A program made the position numbers and the translations under genes. Below the pieces are notes generated by a model. The model saw nothing but the letters and a program-made list of their open reading frames with translations. It was not told the origin of the DNA and ran no database searches. From positions 434,001-498,000 of the forward strand of contig JACKBI010000001.1 of the NCBI GenBank assembly GCA_020634615.1: DNA of 64,000 bases, given 5' to 3'. Of this stretch, positions 51,308 to 60,732 are shown one piece after another; the stretch's first letter is position 1, and every line of letters starts with the position of its first letter. The stretch is from Anaerolineales bacterium. GTDB lineage: Bacteria; Chloroflexota; Anaerolineae; JAAEKA01.

Positions 51308-53854
51308 ATGACAACCAACAGACCATTGTTCTATGTTCTGCTGATCGCCGCTTTCACTGTACTCATCATCGCTGTCGCACTGGTCGGCTACAATCTGCTT
51401 TCGCTGGCGTTCGGCCAACCGCCGACGCCGACGCCCATCGCCACAGCGGCGCCCGGAGCGACGCTGACTGCGACAGCTTCTATAACCGCTGTTCCCTCGA
51501 CGACCGCGTTACCGGCGACTGTCACCCCTACCGCGTCGCCACTGCCTGGCACGCCCGATGTGCCGGCGGTGACGGTAGTCGCTGATCTGCTCAATGTGCG
51601 CTCGGGACCGGGCCTGACCTTCGACATCATCGCCACTGTGCCGGCTGGCACAGCTTTTCGCGCCGAGGGCCGGACGGAAGACGGTCTCTGGCTGCTGATC
51701 TGCTGCGTCGGCGAGCAATGGGGATGGGTGGCCAACACGGCAGAGACAGTTTCGATCAATTTCAATCTGCTAAACCTGCCGGTGGTCACGTTCCCCGCGC
51801 CGATTGCCACCAATACGCCGCTGCCCATCTGGACCCCCGTCCCGCCGCCCTTGCCGACCTGGACGCCCATCCCGACGTGGACGCCGTGGCCGACTCCGAC
51901 GCCGGTTCCACCACCTCAACCGACTGCGACGCCGGTTCCTGGCGGCGCATGGCTGGGCGAATATTACAACAACAGCGACCTGCTCGGCGCGCCGGTGATG
52001 GTGCGCTACGATGCGGCGATTCGCTTCAACTGGGGTTTTGGCAGTCCCGCGCCCAACATCAATCCTGACTTCTTCAGCGTTCGCTGGACCACCAATCAGT
52101 GGTTCGACGCGGGCGATTACCTCTTCACGGCGCGCGTTGACGACGGCGTACGCGTTTTTGTGGACAACGTGCAGATCATCAACGCCTGGCAGGACGGCGG
52201 CGTCCGCAACGTTTCCGGGACACGCACCCTGGCTGCCGGCTGGCATGCCGTGCGTGTCGAGTACTACGAGCGAACCGGCGAGGCGCTGATCGACTTCTCC
52301 TGGCAGCGCCAGCAATATTTCCCTGAATGGAAGGGCGAGTATTACAGCAATCCTGATCTGGCCGGTGCGCCGACCGTGGTGCGCAACGATCTCGTGATTG
52401 CGTTCGATTGGGGCCTGGGCAGCCCGGCGCCCGGCATTCCAGTGGACAACTTCAGTGTGCGCTGGACGCGCAACTTCTACTTCCTGGAGTCCGCGACCTA
52501 CCGCTTTGTGGTGCGCGTCGACGACGGCGCGCGTGTGCTGGTGGACGATGTCGTCGTTATGAACGGCTGGACCGACGGGCCGGCGCGCGACTATGTTGTG
52601 GAGCGCTGGTACAACGCCGGCTGGCACAAGATCGAGGTGCAGTATTACGAACGTGTTGGCACCGCGCTGATCTTCTTCAACTGGGCGTCGGTTCCGCCCA
52701 CCGTCATGCCGGTGACTGCCACACCGACGGCGACCGCTGTGCGCACGGCGACGCCTGTGCCGACGTGGACTCCGACGCGGACGCCAACTCGCACACCGAC
52801 ACGCACTCCAACGGCTACACCGACCAGCACGGCAACCAGTACCGCCGTTGTTACTGCTACCGCAACGCCAACCGCTACCGGAGGCGGCAGCGAGCCAACC
52901 GCGACACCAACGCCATCGGTAACCGCGACTGCAACAGCAACCAGTACCGCGACGCCAACCAACGTTCCCGGTGAGACAGCCACGCCGACGCCCACCGATG
53001 CTGGCAGCGAGCCCAGCGCGACGCCTACCGCCACTGCTACCGACGAACCAACCGGCACGCCAACCCCGACGCGCACCGCGACCGCAACCGTCACCGAGGA
53101 AGCGACGGCCACGGCTTCGCCAACGCTCACCACGACGGCAACCGCCACGGATGAGCCCACCGCTACTGCGACGCCAACGCGCACGGCAACCGCAACTGCT
53201 ACTGATGAACCCACCGCTACCGCGACGCGCACGGCGACTGCAACTGCCACGGAAGAGCCCACTGCTACTGCGACGCCAACGCGCACGGCAACCGCAACTG
53301 CGACTGATGAACCCACCGCTACCGCGACGCGCACGGCGACTGCTACCTACGAGCCAACCGAGACGTCCACGCCGACACCGACGCGCACCCCAACTTCGAC
53401 GCCCTTCATCACGACCCGACCAACCCGAACGCCGACGCCGGTCGTCAAGCCAACACAGCCCGCCATTCGCGCCAGCATAGCAATCTCACCGACCGCCGGC
53501 ACTGTCGGCACATCGATCGTAGTGACCGGCACCAACTGGACGCCGCGTGACCGTATCGTCATCACGATGGTGGCGGCAGATGCTGATACCACTGAACAAC
53601 CGCCGGTCCTGGCTCGTGTAAGAAGTGATCGATCTGGCCGGTTCAGCGTGACCATCGTGGTGCCCAGAGACCGCAATCTGTTGAGCCAACGGCTGGTGTG
53701 GGTGGTGGCGACCAGCAGCACGGACCGCATGACCGCCACAGCGCCTTTTGCTATCCGTCAGGCCGGCGGCGGCGACGTGGCGCCGGTGGATACGCCGCCA
53801 CCTGACAGCGGAATTCCGCCCGACAGCGAGCCGCCGACCTCGAGTGATGGCTAG
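51308..53854 (+). CDS. anchored exported protein with SH3 domain, two PA14-like domains and a Thr/Pro stalk
   Basis: 848 residues. One N-terminal helix (LFYVLLIAAFTVLIIAVALV) anchors it. Residues about 80-145 form an SH3b domain (VVADLLNVRSGPGLTFDIIA). A Pro-rich hinge leads to two PA14-like domains (about 215-330 and 335-455), each with a GEYYxNxDLxGAPxxVR entry, a 'SVRWT' strand and a 'YRFVVRVDDGARVLVDD' core. About 475-700 is a low-complexity Thr/Ala/Pro/Glu stalk, followed by an IPT-like domain (ISPTAGTVGTSIVVTGTNW). PA14 domains bind glycans; SH3b binds peptidoglycan or proteins. A carbohydrate-binding cell-surface role is inferred. Confidence 0.85.
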   Translation: MTTNRPLFYVLLIAAFTVLIIAVALVGYNLLSLAFGQPPTPTPIATAAPGATLTATASITAVPSTTALPATVTPTASPLPGTPDVPAVTVVADLLNVRSGPGLTFDIIATVPAGTAFRAEGRTEDGLWLLICCVGEQWGWVANTAETVSINFNLLNLPVVTFPAPIATNTPLPIWTPVPPPLPTWTPIPTWTPWPTPTPVPPPQPTATPVPGGAWLGEYYNNSDLLGAPVMVRYDAAIRFNWGFGSPAPNINPDFFSVRWTTNQWFDAGDYLFTARVDDGVRVFVDNVQIINAWQDGGVRNVSGTRTLAAGWHAVRVEYYERTGEALIDFSWQRQQYFPEWKGEYYSNPDLAGAPTVVRNDLVIAFDWGLGSPAPGIPVDNFSVRWTRNFYFLESATYRFVVRVDDGARVLVDDVVVMNGWTDGPARDYVVERWYNAGWHKIEVQYYERVGTALIFFNWASVPPTVMPVTATPTATAVRTATPVPTWTPTRTPTRTPTRTPTATPTSTATSTAVVTATATPTATGGGSEPTATPTPSVTATATATSTATPTNVPGETATPTPTDAGSEPSATPTATATDEPTGTPTPTRTATATVTEEATATASPTLTTTATATDEPTATATPTRTATATATDEPTATATRTATATATEEPTATATPTRTATATATDEPTATATRTATATYEPTETSTPTPTRTPTSTPFITTRPTRTPTPVVKPTQPAIRASIAISPTAGTVGTSIVVTGTNWTPRDRIVITMVAADADTTEQPPVLARVRSDRSGRFSVTIVVPRDRNLLSQRLVWVVATSSTDRMTATAPFAIRQAGGGDVAPVDTPPPDSGIPPDSEPPTSSDG
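52730..53440 (+). repeat. coding low-complexity repeat (Thr/Ala/Pro/Glu stalk)
   Basis: The stalk of the PA14 protein is built from repeats of about 30-60 bases encoding DEPTATATPTRTATATAT-like units. Units near 53150-53340 are nearly identical copies. It is prone to slippage and copy-number change. It is entirely coding and not a CRISPR or satellite. Confidence 0.85.
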
Positions 53855-53959
53855 ATCGGCAGGAAAGACAGGCCTGCCAGCGATTGTGATCAGTGAACAA
53901 TTTCAAGCGAGAACTGACTGTCCTCGCTGAGCGAATTCGGCAAGAGTGAAATCGACAGA

Positions 53960-55507
53960 GTGAGTGCTATGCGACCAGCGAATATTGTACAACGAATTGG
54001 ACTTGGTATTGCGGCAGCCAGCCTGCTGCTGATTGGCTTGAGCGCGGCCCCGGCCCGAGCGCAGGAACTAACGCCGCCCGCGGCCGCGGACATCGTGGCG
54101 GTTTCCCCTTCACAGCCTGAGGTTGCCTTTGCGGCCGCCGGTACAATGATCTATCGCACCGATGACGGCGGCATGACGTGGCAGGATGCCGGGCAGTTGG
54201 CCAGCCCGGCTCGCTCGCTGACGGTTACAGCCGGCGACGCACCTGCACTGCTGGCAGGAACGGCCACCGCCGGTCTCTTTCGCAGTTTCGACGGCGGTGC
54301 TACCTGGCAGGCGGTGAACGATGGGCTGGGCATGACACCCGGCACGATCCTGGAGGTCAACGCGTTGGGCGCGGACCCGCAAGACCCGCGCATCGTCTAT
54401 GCAGCAACGGGCTACAGGCTGGGCACGTCCACGGTGCATTTCACACCCGTGGCGCTGCTGGTCAGTGTGGACAGCGGCGCATCCTGGCTCCCGCTGACCT
54501 CGCTGCCGCTCAACAGTCCGCGTTTCACCGATCTGCAAGCCGTGTCAGGCCAGCCGCTCACTGTCGCGGCAACCAGCCAGGACGGCAACTCGTTGACCTA
54601 TTCTGTTGATGGCGCTGTCCTGGCTACCATGCTGGAAACCACTGACACTTCCGCCGCACGGCAGGCTGCAGCCGCGCGCGCGTTGGGAATGTTGGGTGAC
54701 ACGAACGCTGTCCCGGCGTTGCTGACGGCGGCCCAGGGCAACGATCCACAGGTGGCGACTGCGGCTGTTGAGGCGCTGGGCGTCATGCGTGCGGACAGCG
54801 CGGTCCCGACCCTGGCCGGCTTGCTGATGGAGCCGCAGGCGGCTTCTCTGGCTACGGTCGCCGACGCGCTGGCGGCCATCGGCACGCCTGATGCGTTTGT
54901 TGCGCTGCATGTTGCTCTGGCCAGCGATGATCTGACTCCCGCCCGCCACGCGGCCATGGGCGCACTGGAACAACTGGGCAGCGCTGCTGTGCCTGGTCTG
55001 CTGGAGCAGGCCGGCAGCGAAAGCGCCGTGGTCCAGCGCAACGCCATCGAGATGCTGGGCTGGATCGCCGACCCGGCCGCGACCGACACGTTGGCGCTGG
55101 CCTTGCAGGCATCCGATCCGGCCGTGCGCTCACAGGCAGCCTGGGCGCTGGGTGAGACCCTGGCAACGATAACCGAGCCGGACGCGGTTCAGATCGCAGC
55201 CCAGCAGGCGCTGGCGGCTGCCGCTGTTGGCGACCTGAGCCCGGACGTGCGGCTGCACGCCACGCAGTCGCTGGCCCGCCTGCCGCAGCAGCCGGTAGTT
55301 GGAGTTGATACAGCAAACGTTGGTGCGGTAGCGACCGCCAATTACGCGCCGGTCGGACAGGAATCGGGTTTGCAGTTGCCAGGCTGGCTGGCCGCTGCCA
55401 TGCCAGCGTTGCGATGGCTGGTGCTGGGCTTGGCGCTGGCGGCAATTGGTGCGCTGCCCTGGTTGCAGAACGTCCGCGACCACAGACGGCGCCGACGACA
55501 GAATTAA
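53960..55507 (+). CDS. exported BNR-propeller plus HEAT-repeat protein with C-terminal anchor
   Basis: 515 residues from GTG 53960; ATG 53969 is equally possible. A signal peptide (LGIAAASLLLIGLSAAPARA) precedes BNR/sortilin-like blades (MIYRTDDGGMTWQDAG, GLFRSFDGGATWQAVNDG, LLVSVDSGASWLPLTS; about 40-190). Residues about 230-440 are HEAT/PBS-lyase-like repeats (ARALGMLGDTNAVPALLTAA, AVEALGVMRADSAVPTLAG, AIEMLGWIADPAATDTLA). A membrane helix (LRWLVLGLALAAIGALPWL) and an Arg-rich tail end it. Putting HEAT repeats outside the cell beside a propeller is unusual; a scaffolding role is inferred. Confidence 0.82.
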   Translation: MSAMRPANIVQRIGLGIAAASLLLIGLSAAPARAQELTPPAAADIVAVSPSQPEVAFAAAGTMIYRTDDGGMTWQDAGQLASPARSLTVTAGDAPALLAGTATAGLFRSFDGGATWQAVNDGLGMTPGTILEVNALGADPQDPRIVYAATGYRLGTSTVHFTPVALLVSVDSGASWLPLTSLPLNSPRFTDLQAVSGQPLTVAATSQDGNSLTYSVDGAVLATMLETTDTSAARQAAAARALGMLGDTNAVPALLTAAQGNDPQVATAAVEALGVMRADSAVPTLAGLLMEPQAASLATVADALAAIGTPDAFVALHVALASDDLTPARHAAMGALEQLGSAAVPGLLEQAGSESAVVQRNAIEMLGWIADPAATDTLALALQASDPAVRSQAAWALGETLATITEPDAVQIAAQQALAAAAVGDLSPDVRLHATQSLARLPQQPVVGVDTANVGAVATANYAPVGQESGLQLPGWLAAAMPALRWLVLGLALAAIGALPWLQNVRDHRRRRRQN

Positions 55508-55521
55508 CGGCGTTCACGCGA

Positions 55522-55559
55522 AAAACGAGGCTCCTGGCACATGCGAGGAGCCTCGTTTT
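55522..55559. terminator. bidirectional terminator
   Basis: AAAACGAGGCTCCT (55522-55535) and AGGAGCCTCGTTTT (55546-55559) form a perfect 14-bp stem with an A-tract before and a T-tract after. It lies between convergent genes ending at 55507 and 55575 and should work on both strands. Confidence 0.88.
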
Positions 55560-55574
55560 ATTGTGAAACCGTTG

Positions 55575-57374
55575 TCAACTGTCCAGCTGGCCGTTGGGCA
55601 GACGAACACTGGGGGCAGCCAGACGCCTGCGCACCCGGGTGGTGAAGAGAATAAGTCCAACCATGACCAGCAGGACCAATATGCCCAGACTGGCAGCGTA
55701 GGCAGGGAATGCCACGGCAAAGTCGCGCAGGATGCCCACTTCGGCGTTGATCGATGCCACGATCTGGAAGTCGTGGTCGTGCAGATAATCATAGAGCAGC
55801 GCGATCCCGATCCCGATTAGCACCAGCCGGGCAATGCTGAAGAGCACGCTGAGGAAATAAGCAACCTTGGTTTGAGCACCCTGGAACATGATTGCCTGCC
55901 GGCGCAGACTGTCGGAGACGTAGGAGGCCGACTCGGTGATCTCGCTGGCTGAGTTGTAGATCGTTCTGAACGCCTGTTTGCGCAACTGCGCCACTTTGCG
56001 CCGGGCGGCCTCACGGAAGTATCTGCGAGCGATCTTGTTGGGATTGGCGTTGCCCAACAGCGCGCTCACGTTGGCATCCATGGTGTTCAGCGAACGTGCA
56101 ACCCGCAGGAATTGCCAGTTAGGGTTGACTTTGTATTTGCGGGCAATGTCGGAAAGCTGAACGGCAGCGCCGCCGGTAAACGAGCGTTCGTAGTAACTCA
56201 GTCCTTCCAGATGGCTGCGTGCTTCCCATTCGCGCATCACTTCCACCATTTCGACCCGGTATTCCGTCAGATCGAAGACGGGGATGGAGTCTGACAGTTG
56301 CAGATATGCATCCACCGCTTTGGTATATTCTCCCTGGGAGAAGAAGCGAACCAGCGTACCATAGGTTCTGACAAAACGTGCTTCCAGATTGCCGATGGTG
56401 CCAAAGTCGATCAGACAAAAGCGGCTGTTGCGCAGCAAGATAATGTTGCCCGGATGGAGATCGCCGTGGAACAGATTGTCCTCGAACAGTTGCCGGTAAA
56501 ACGAGCGCATCAGGCGCGACCCAACGCGAAACGGCTTGACGTTGTTCTCTTTGCACCAGGCCTTCAGGCGAGCGGGATCGTCGCGATGGGCGCGTAGATA
56601 GTCGGTCATCAGGACGCCCGTGATGTATTCCATCGTCAGGATCCGCCGCGTGCTCGCCTTGCGGTAGATCTTTGGTACGTAGACCTTGTGATCTTTCAGC
56701 AGCTTGCGCATCCGCCGCAGGTTGGCCGTCTCGTAGCGGTAATCGACCTCTTCGGTCATCATGCGTTCCAGCTCGCGGATCATGCCGTCCCAGGTGATGA
56801 AACCCAGGCCCGGCATTCGTTTCATCATGCGCAGGATCCGCGATATCAGCTTCAGGTCGCGCGCGAAGACCTGTTTGATCCCTGGCCGCTGCACTTTGAC
56901 GGCTACCCAGACGCCGTTACTGCGCAGCCGGGCGCGATGGACCTGCGAAATCGACGCAGCTGCAAACGGATGCGCATCCCAGACGTCGAACACGTCTTCG
57001 ATCGGCCGGCCGAGCTCGTCCTCGACGACCTGGCGCGCAATGTCGGGCTCAAACCCGTTCGTCAGGTAGGTAAGCTGGGAAAGTTCGTTGGCCATCTCGC
57101 GCGACAACAGGTCGGTGCGCAACGAGATAAGCTGGCCGGCTTTGATCCACATCCCGCCCAGGCTTTCCAGAAACTCGCGGGTTTGTACCGCCCGTTCAGC
57201 CGGTGTCCCGCGTCGCAGCAGATTGCCCCAGAACATTCCCATGGCAAAACCAAGCAGGCGCGCGACCAGGGTCAAGGACGAAAAACGCCCCAGCTTTTTG
57301 GTTGGAACGATGGTGATGGGGGAAACGCTGGCAGAGTCGACCAGCGGTGTTGGGATCAGTCGCGATTTCAGCAT
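55575..57374 (-). CDS. AarF/UbiB/ABC1-family atypical kinase
   Basis: 599 residues from ATG 57374; the ORF extends to 57410 only through a weaker start. The UbiB motifs are complete: LGGMWIKAGQLISLRTDLLS (KxGQ motif), FAAASISQVHRARL (Ala-rich nucleotide loop), VAVKVQRPG with catalytic Lys, DNLFHGDLHPGNIIL and CLIDFGTIGNLE. The C-terminal part carries two membrane helices (VAYFLSVLFSIARLVLIGIG and AYAASLGILVLLVMVGLILF). The family supports quinone biosynthesis or lipid homeostasis through ATPase activity. The neighbours give no quinone genes. Confidence 0.92.
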   Translation of the reverse strand: MLKSRLIPTPLVDSASVSPITIVPTKKLGRFSSLTLVARLLGFAMGMFWGNLLRRGTPAERAVQTREFLESLGGMWIKAGQLISLRTDLLSREMANELSQLTYLTNGFEPDIARQVVEDELGRPIEDVFDVWDAHPFAAASISQVHRARLRSNGVWVAVKVQRPGIKQVFARDLKLISRILRMMKRMPGLGFITWDGMIRELERMMTEEVDYRYETANLRRMRKLLKDHKVYVPKIYRKASTRRILTMEYITGVLMTDYLRAHRDDPARLKAWCKENNVKPFRVGSRLMRSFYRQLFEDNLFHGDLHPGNIILLRNSRFCLIDFGTIGNLEARFVRTYGTLVRFFSQGEYTKAVDAYLQLSDSIPVFDLTEYRVEMVEVMREWEARSHLEGLSYYERSFTGGAAVQLSDIARKYKVNPNWQFLRVARSLNTMDANVSALLGNANPNKIARRYFREAARRKVAQLRKQAFRTIYNSASEITESASYVSDSLRRQAIMFQGAQTKVAYFLSVLFSIARLVLIGIGIALLYDYLHDHDFQIVASINAEVGILRDFAVAFPAYAASLGILVLLVMVGLILFTTRVRRRLAAPSVRLPNGQLDS

Positions 57375-57485
57375 AGTGCAAAGAGGCGCGTGACAAGGGA
57401 CGAGATGCAACCCGCGGCAACGATGCGCGACCAGCGCAGCAAAAGCCGCTCAACCAACAAGGTGCTCGGTTACAGGAGGAAAACA

Positions 57486-57511
57486 AAGCGGCGAACACAG
57501 AATCGCCGCTT
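57486..57511 (-). terminator. terminator after the small basic protein gene
   Basis: AAGCGGCGA (57486-57494) and TCGCCGCTT (57503-57511) with an 8-base loop; on the minus strand TTTGTTTT follows the stem. It separates the small basic genes from the AarF gene. Confidence 0.72.
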
Positions 57512-57544
57512 GCAAATCAATCCAGATCGTTGCCGCCGCCCGGC

Positions 57545-57874
57545 TCACCACACACTGATCTTCATGCGCTTGATCCCCTTGCGCTGAGCGCGCATCACGT
57601 TCTTGCCCAGATCGCGCACGGCGCCGTTCTTCTTGCGCCGGTTGGATCGTTCGTGGCGCTTGCGGTACTCAGTGGCGGCCGTTTCCTGCGCCTTGCTCAT
57701 GCGAAAGAGCGCTTTGTCGAATTTGCGCCACTTCTTGGACACACGTCGCTTGCGTTTCGAGCCGCCAAGGACGGTTCGCGTGACGCTGCCATCGTCGGCA
57801 GTCTCGATTTTGGTCACCGAGCGGACCGGGAAACGCTTCTGGCCGCCGCTGGAATAAACGGTTCGTACTTCCAT
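57545..57874 (-). CDS. small strongly basic conserved protein (DUF6312-like)
   Basis: 109 residues with AAGGAGA before the ATG. About one third Lys/Arg: VLGGSKRKRRVSKKWRKFDK, ALFRMSKAQETAATEYRKRH, ERSNRRKKNGAVRDLGKNVM. I recall this pattern (DUF6312-type, 'GSKRKRKVSK…RHERSNRKKKDG') from Actinobacteria, Proteobacteria and Chloroflexota, regularly beside the kind of gene found 43 bases upstream. The charge suggests nucleic-acid binding. Function is not known. Confidence 0.75.
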   Translation of the reverse strand: MEVRTVYSSGGQKRFPVRSVTKIETADDGSVTRTVLGGSKRKRRVSKKWRKFDKALFRMSKAQETAATEYRKRHERSNRRKKNGAVRDLGKNVMRAQRKGIKRMKISVW

Positions 57875-57917
57875 AAGTCTGTCTCCTTCAGCTATTCACT
57901 AACCTCTGGCGAAACGA

Positions 57918-58160
57918 TTACCACCAGCCGCGCTTGCGGTCCCGCTGCTTGACAACTACCACCACCACCTGGCTGTTTTCGTCGATCTCGCCGTCAGCTT
58001 TGAGGTCTTCGATGGTGCTGTTGATCCGGTTCAACAACTTGCCGCGGCCCTTGCGCAGGCGGCGGACGTTCTTCTTGCTTTTGGTGCCGAGGTCGAGAAG
58101 CAGCATGCTCTTCTGCTCAACAACCGCAGTGCCATTTCCATTCTTGGTAGCTTCCGCCAT
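57918..58160 (-). CDS. small conserved protein (DUF6200-like)
   Basis: 80 residues with AGGAGG before the ATG. The core reads LLLDLGTKSKKNVRRLRKGR, GKLLNRINSTIEDLKADGEI and SQVVVVVVKQRDRKRGWW, matching my memory of DUF6200 ('DLGKKxKKxIKRLRxGxGKL…VVVVVKQK'). It precedes the DUF6312-like gene and both share the promoter at 58235-58263. The two small proteins probably act together; no function is established. Confidence 0.75.
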   Translation of the reverse strand: MAEATKNGNGTAVVEQKSMLLLDLGTKSKKNVRRLRKGRGKLLNRINSTIEDLKADGEIDENSQVVVVVVKQRDRKRGWW

Positions 58161-58234
58161 GGTAAAACCTCCTGGAGAATAGGGCCGTTGCTTGACATTG
58201 TGATTGGCCCACGGGAGTTAAGATTACACGACAA

Positions 58235-58263
58235 AGTATAATTGCTTTTGTAACGAAATGCAA
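58235..58263 (-). promoter_or_regulatory. promoter of the small basic protein pair
   Basis: Minus strand TTGCAT (58263-58258), a 17-base spacer and TATACT (58240-58235). Start expected near 58228, about 68 nt before ATG 58160. Confidence 0.7.
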
Positions 58264-58349
58264 TCAAGAATCACGAATTTGACCGACCAACTGCAAAATT
58301 TGTACGATCAGCGGCTTTGATGCAAGCCGTGAGCGCCTGCTATCGATTC

Positions 58350-58378
58350 TTGTATGCGGCGATCCGAAGTGATATACT
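58350..58378 (+). promoter_or_regulatory. promoter of the CSLREA/beta-helix surface protein gene
   Basis: TTGTAT (58350-58355), a 17-base spacer and TATACT (58373-58378). Start near 58385; the leader of about 170 nt ends in AAGGAG before GTG 58558. The 397-base gap 58161-58557 thus holds two divergent promoters and no gene. Confidence 0.68.
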
Positions 58379-58557
58379 CGCCAAGCTAGTTTTTCCATTT
58401 TGCTGCAGATGTGGGGACACAAGGACAGCACAGTGACATCAACCGTATGTGACGTGCCGTCCTACGGGTTCTGCAAAATCGAAGAGGGTTGGTCATCGCT
58501 CGCTCAACAGCCCGAACCGTTGAGCAATTCTTTCGGTCGCGCAAGGAGAGTTTTTTT

Positions 58558-60588
58558 GTGAGAAAACACCTGTTTTTGGTAGTTCTGGGAGCCGCATTCG
58601 CTCTTCTCTCAGGGTTGTTCGTGTTGATGAGCCATGGCAGTGTGCTACCAGTGCATGCCGCTTCTGGTCCCGCCACCACGTTCACCATCGCACCTGGCGA
58701 TGCTGAGCGTGTGCCGCTTGACCGCAACGACGGAGTCTGCACTTTGGCCGAAGCGGTGGAAGCCGCCAATGACCAGGGCGTCTCGAACCCGCCGCTCAAT
58801 GACTGTGGCAGCGGCAGCCCGGGATTGAACATCATCGAGTTGCAGGCTGGCGACTACAACTTGACCGCTCAGGTTGCTGTCATCAACGGCGGCAATACGG
58901 CAACGTTCAATGTCGTCACGCCAATCATCGTGCGCGGCGTTACCTCTGACACGACCACGATACGCCGCGATCCATCTTCGCAAGATCAGTTCCGTTTCTT
59001 CCATGTGGGATCGAACGGCTTCCTGACCCTTGAGAACCTGGGGCTGGCTGGCGGCTACGCTAACGGTGGCACAGGCGGCGGCGCGGCCTACGTATCACCC
59101 AACGGTACGATGCTGGTGACACGCACGCAGATGCTGTCCAACACGGCCCGCTACGGCGGCGCGTTGTACAACGGCGGTTCGACCACCGTCATCGACAGCG
59201 CTTTCCTGGGCAACAGCGCCAGCGAGGACGACGCCAGCCAGGGTGGCGCCATCTACGCCACCAACAATATGACCGTTACCGCTTCGTCGATTACGGCCAA
59301 TGAAAGCACCGACAGCGGTGGCGGAATCTACGTCAGCGGCACCGGCAGCGGCGCTTTCTGGATTTCCCTGAGCAACATATCGACCAACGTTGCCAACTCC
59401 GATGTGGCCAACGGCGGCAGCGGCGGCGGCATCTATCACAGCAGCGGCGTTGTCACCAGCACGCTAAACAGCATCACGCTGAATGCTGCGCTGCCCTCGG
59501 CGCCGATCGGCCACGGCTCGGCAGTGGCTGAAGGCGGCGGCGTCTATGCGGCTGACAAAATGAACCTTTTCTTCACGCTGGTCGATGGCAACGCGGCGGA
59601 AAGCGGCGCGGGACTGTTCAACAGTCCTGCCGCCAGTACAACCGTTACTTCGACGCTGTTCATCGGCAACCTCGCTTCGGCGACCGGCGCCGGCATCGCA
59701 AACCGAGGTGCGCTCGATTTGTACAACGCGATCCTCTGGGCCAATGTGGCAGAAGGCAACGGCGGCGGTCTGTACAACGAGACGCTCAGCGGCGCATCCG
59801 CCAACGTCCGCAACAGCACGATCGTCCAGAACCAGTCACTGGCAGGCGACGGCGGCGGCGTCTTCAACCTGACCGGCTCCAGTGCCTGGACGGCGCTGAG
59901 CAATGTCACGGTAGCCAGCAACAATGCCAACGGTGACGGCGGCGGCATCGCCAACGGCAACGACGGCCAGATTGTCGTCGCCAGTTCGACGCTCGCCAAC
60001 AACACCGCAGGCGGCAACGGCGGCGGCATTGCCAGCTCTGATCCGATCACCAATCATGTCCGAATCCGCAACACGATCCTGACGGAGAACAACGGCGGCA
60101 ACGTCGAGACCACAGAAAACTGTAGCGGCGCGCTGACGTCCCAGGGGTACAACCTGGACAGCGGCACGGGCTGCGCGTTCGTTGAGCCGGGCGACATCAG
60201 CGGCGGCAACGCGGCGCTGGACTCGCTGGCGCCGGCCGATCCGCTCCAGGTGCTGCAAGGCAACATCACGCCGGCCTATGACCTGCTGCCCGACAGCCAG
60301 GCCATCAACGCCGCCAATCCAACCGCTTGCTACGACGCCCGCAACGTCAACAACAACGGGATGCCGCTGGAAACTGACCAGTGGGGCGAGGCGCGCGTCA
60401 AGCAACTGCGCTGTGACATCGGCGCCATCGAGACCGACAACACACCGACCGCAGTGACGCTGACCGGTCTCGTCGCATCGTCACCAACCCATACTGCGCT
60501 TCCGGCCGGATTGGTCGCTGCGTTTGCGCTGCTTGCACTGCTGGCAGCAATAGCCGGAGCGCGGCGTCTCGTCAGTCCGATGAAGTAA
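58558..60588 (+). CDS. exported right-handed beta-helix surface protein (CSLREA/polymorphic-membrane-protein-like) with C-terminal anchor
   Basis: 676 residues from GTG 58558, supported by AAGGAG 58542-58547; the frame is open to 58489. Signal peptide (LFLVVLGAAFALLSGLFVLM) and a CSLREA-like N-terminal motif (DGVCTLAEAVEAANDQG). From about 130 to 560 there are repeated GG(A/G)(I/L)Y and NS turns (GALYNGGSTTVIDSAFLGNS, GGIYVSGTGSG, GAGLFNSP, GGGVFNLTGSS, GGGIANGNDGQ), the hallmark of pectate-lyase-type parallel beta-helices. A final helix (GLVAAFALLALLAAIAGARR) anchors it. A role in adhesion or a passive surface layer is inferred. Confidence 0.88.
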   Translation: MRKHLFLVVLGAAFALLSGLFVLMSHGSVLPVHAASGPATTFTIAPGDAERVPLDRNDGVCTLAEAVEAANDQGVSNPPLNDCGSGSPGLNIIELQAGDYNLTAQVAVINGGNTATFNVVTPIIVRGVTSDTTTIRRDPSSQDQFRFFHVGSNGFLTLENLGLAGGYANGGTGGGAAYVSPNGTMLVTRTQMLSNTARYGGALYNGGSTTVIDSAFLGNSASEDDASQGGAIYATNNMTVTASSITANESTDSGGGIYVSGTGSGAFWISLSNISTNVANSDVANGGSGGGIYHSSGVVTSTLNSITLNAALPSAPIGHGSAVAEGGGVYAADKMNLFFTLVDGNAAESGAGLFNSPAASTTVTSTLFIGNLASATGAGIANRGALDLYNAILWANVAEGNGGGLYNETLSGASANVRNSTIVQNQSLAGDGGGVFNLTGSSAWTALSNVTVASNNANGDGGGIANGNDGQIVVASSTLANNTAGGNGGGIASSDPITNHVRIRNTILTENNGGNVETTENCSGALTSQGYNLDSGTGCAFVEPGDISGGNAALDSLAPADPLQVLQGNITPAYDLLPDSQAINAANPTACYDARNVNNNGMPLETDQWGEARVKQLRCDIGAIETDNTPTAVTLTGLVASSPTHTALPAGLVAAFALLALLAAIAGARRLVSPMK

Positions 60589-60613
60589 TACCGGTCCATC
60601 GAAACCTGAACTG

Positions 60614-60652
60614 AAAACGGGCCGCTGTGCAGGTGCACAACGGCCCGTTTTT
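60614..60652 (+). terminator. intrinsic terminator after the beta-helix gene
   Basis: AAAACGGGCCGCTGTGCA (60614-60631) and TGCACAACGGCCCGTTTT form an 18-bp stem with one mismatch and a 2-base loop, followed by a T-run (TTTTTC). Textbook intrinsic terminator. Confidence 0.92.
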
Positions 60653-60732
60653 CATTTTCGAATTGGAACGCGGCGTGGATTAGCTGCCGCGATGGATAGA
60701 TTGCGCCGCAGACGCACAGCTGATTGTGTCGA

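Noticed and set aside
52730..53440. CRISPR-like or satellite array
   Set aside because: The repeats are in frame within the PA14 protein and encode a Thr/Pro stalk; no spacer structure.
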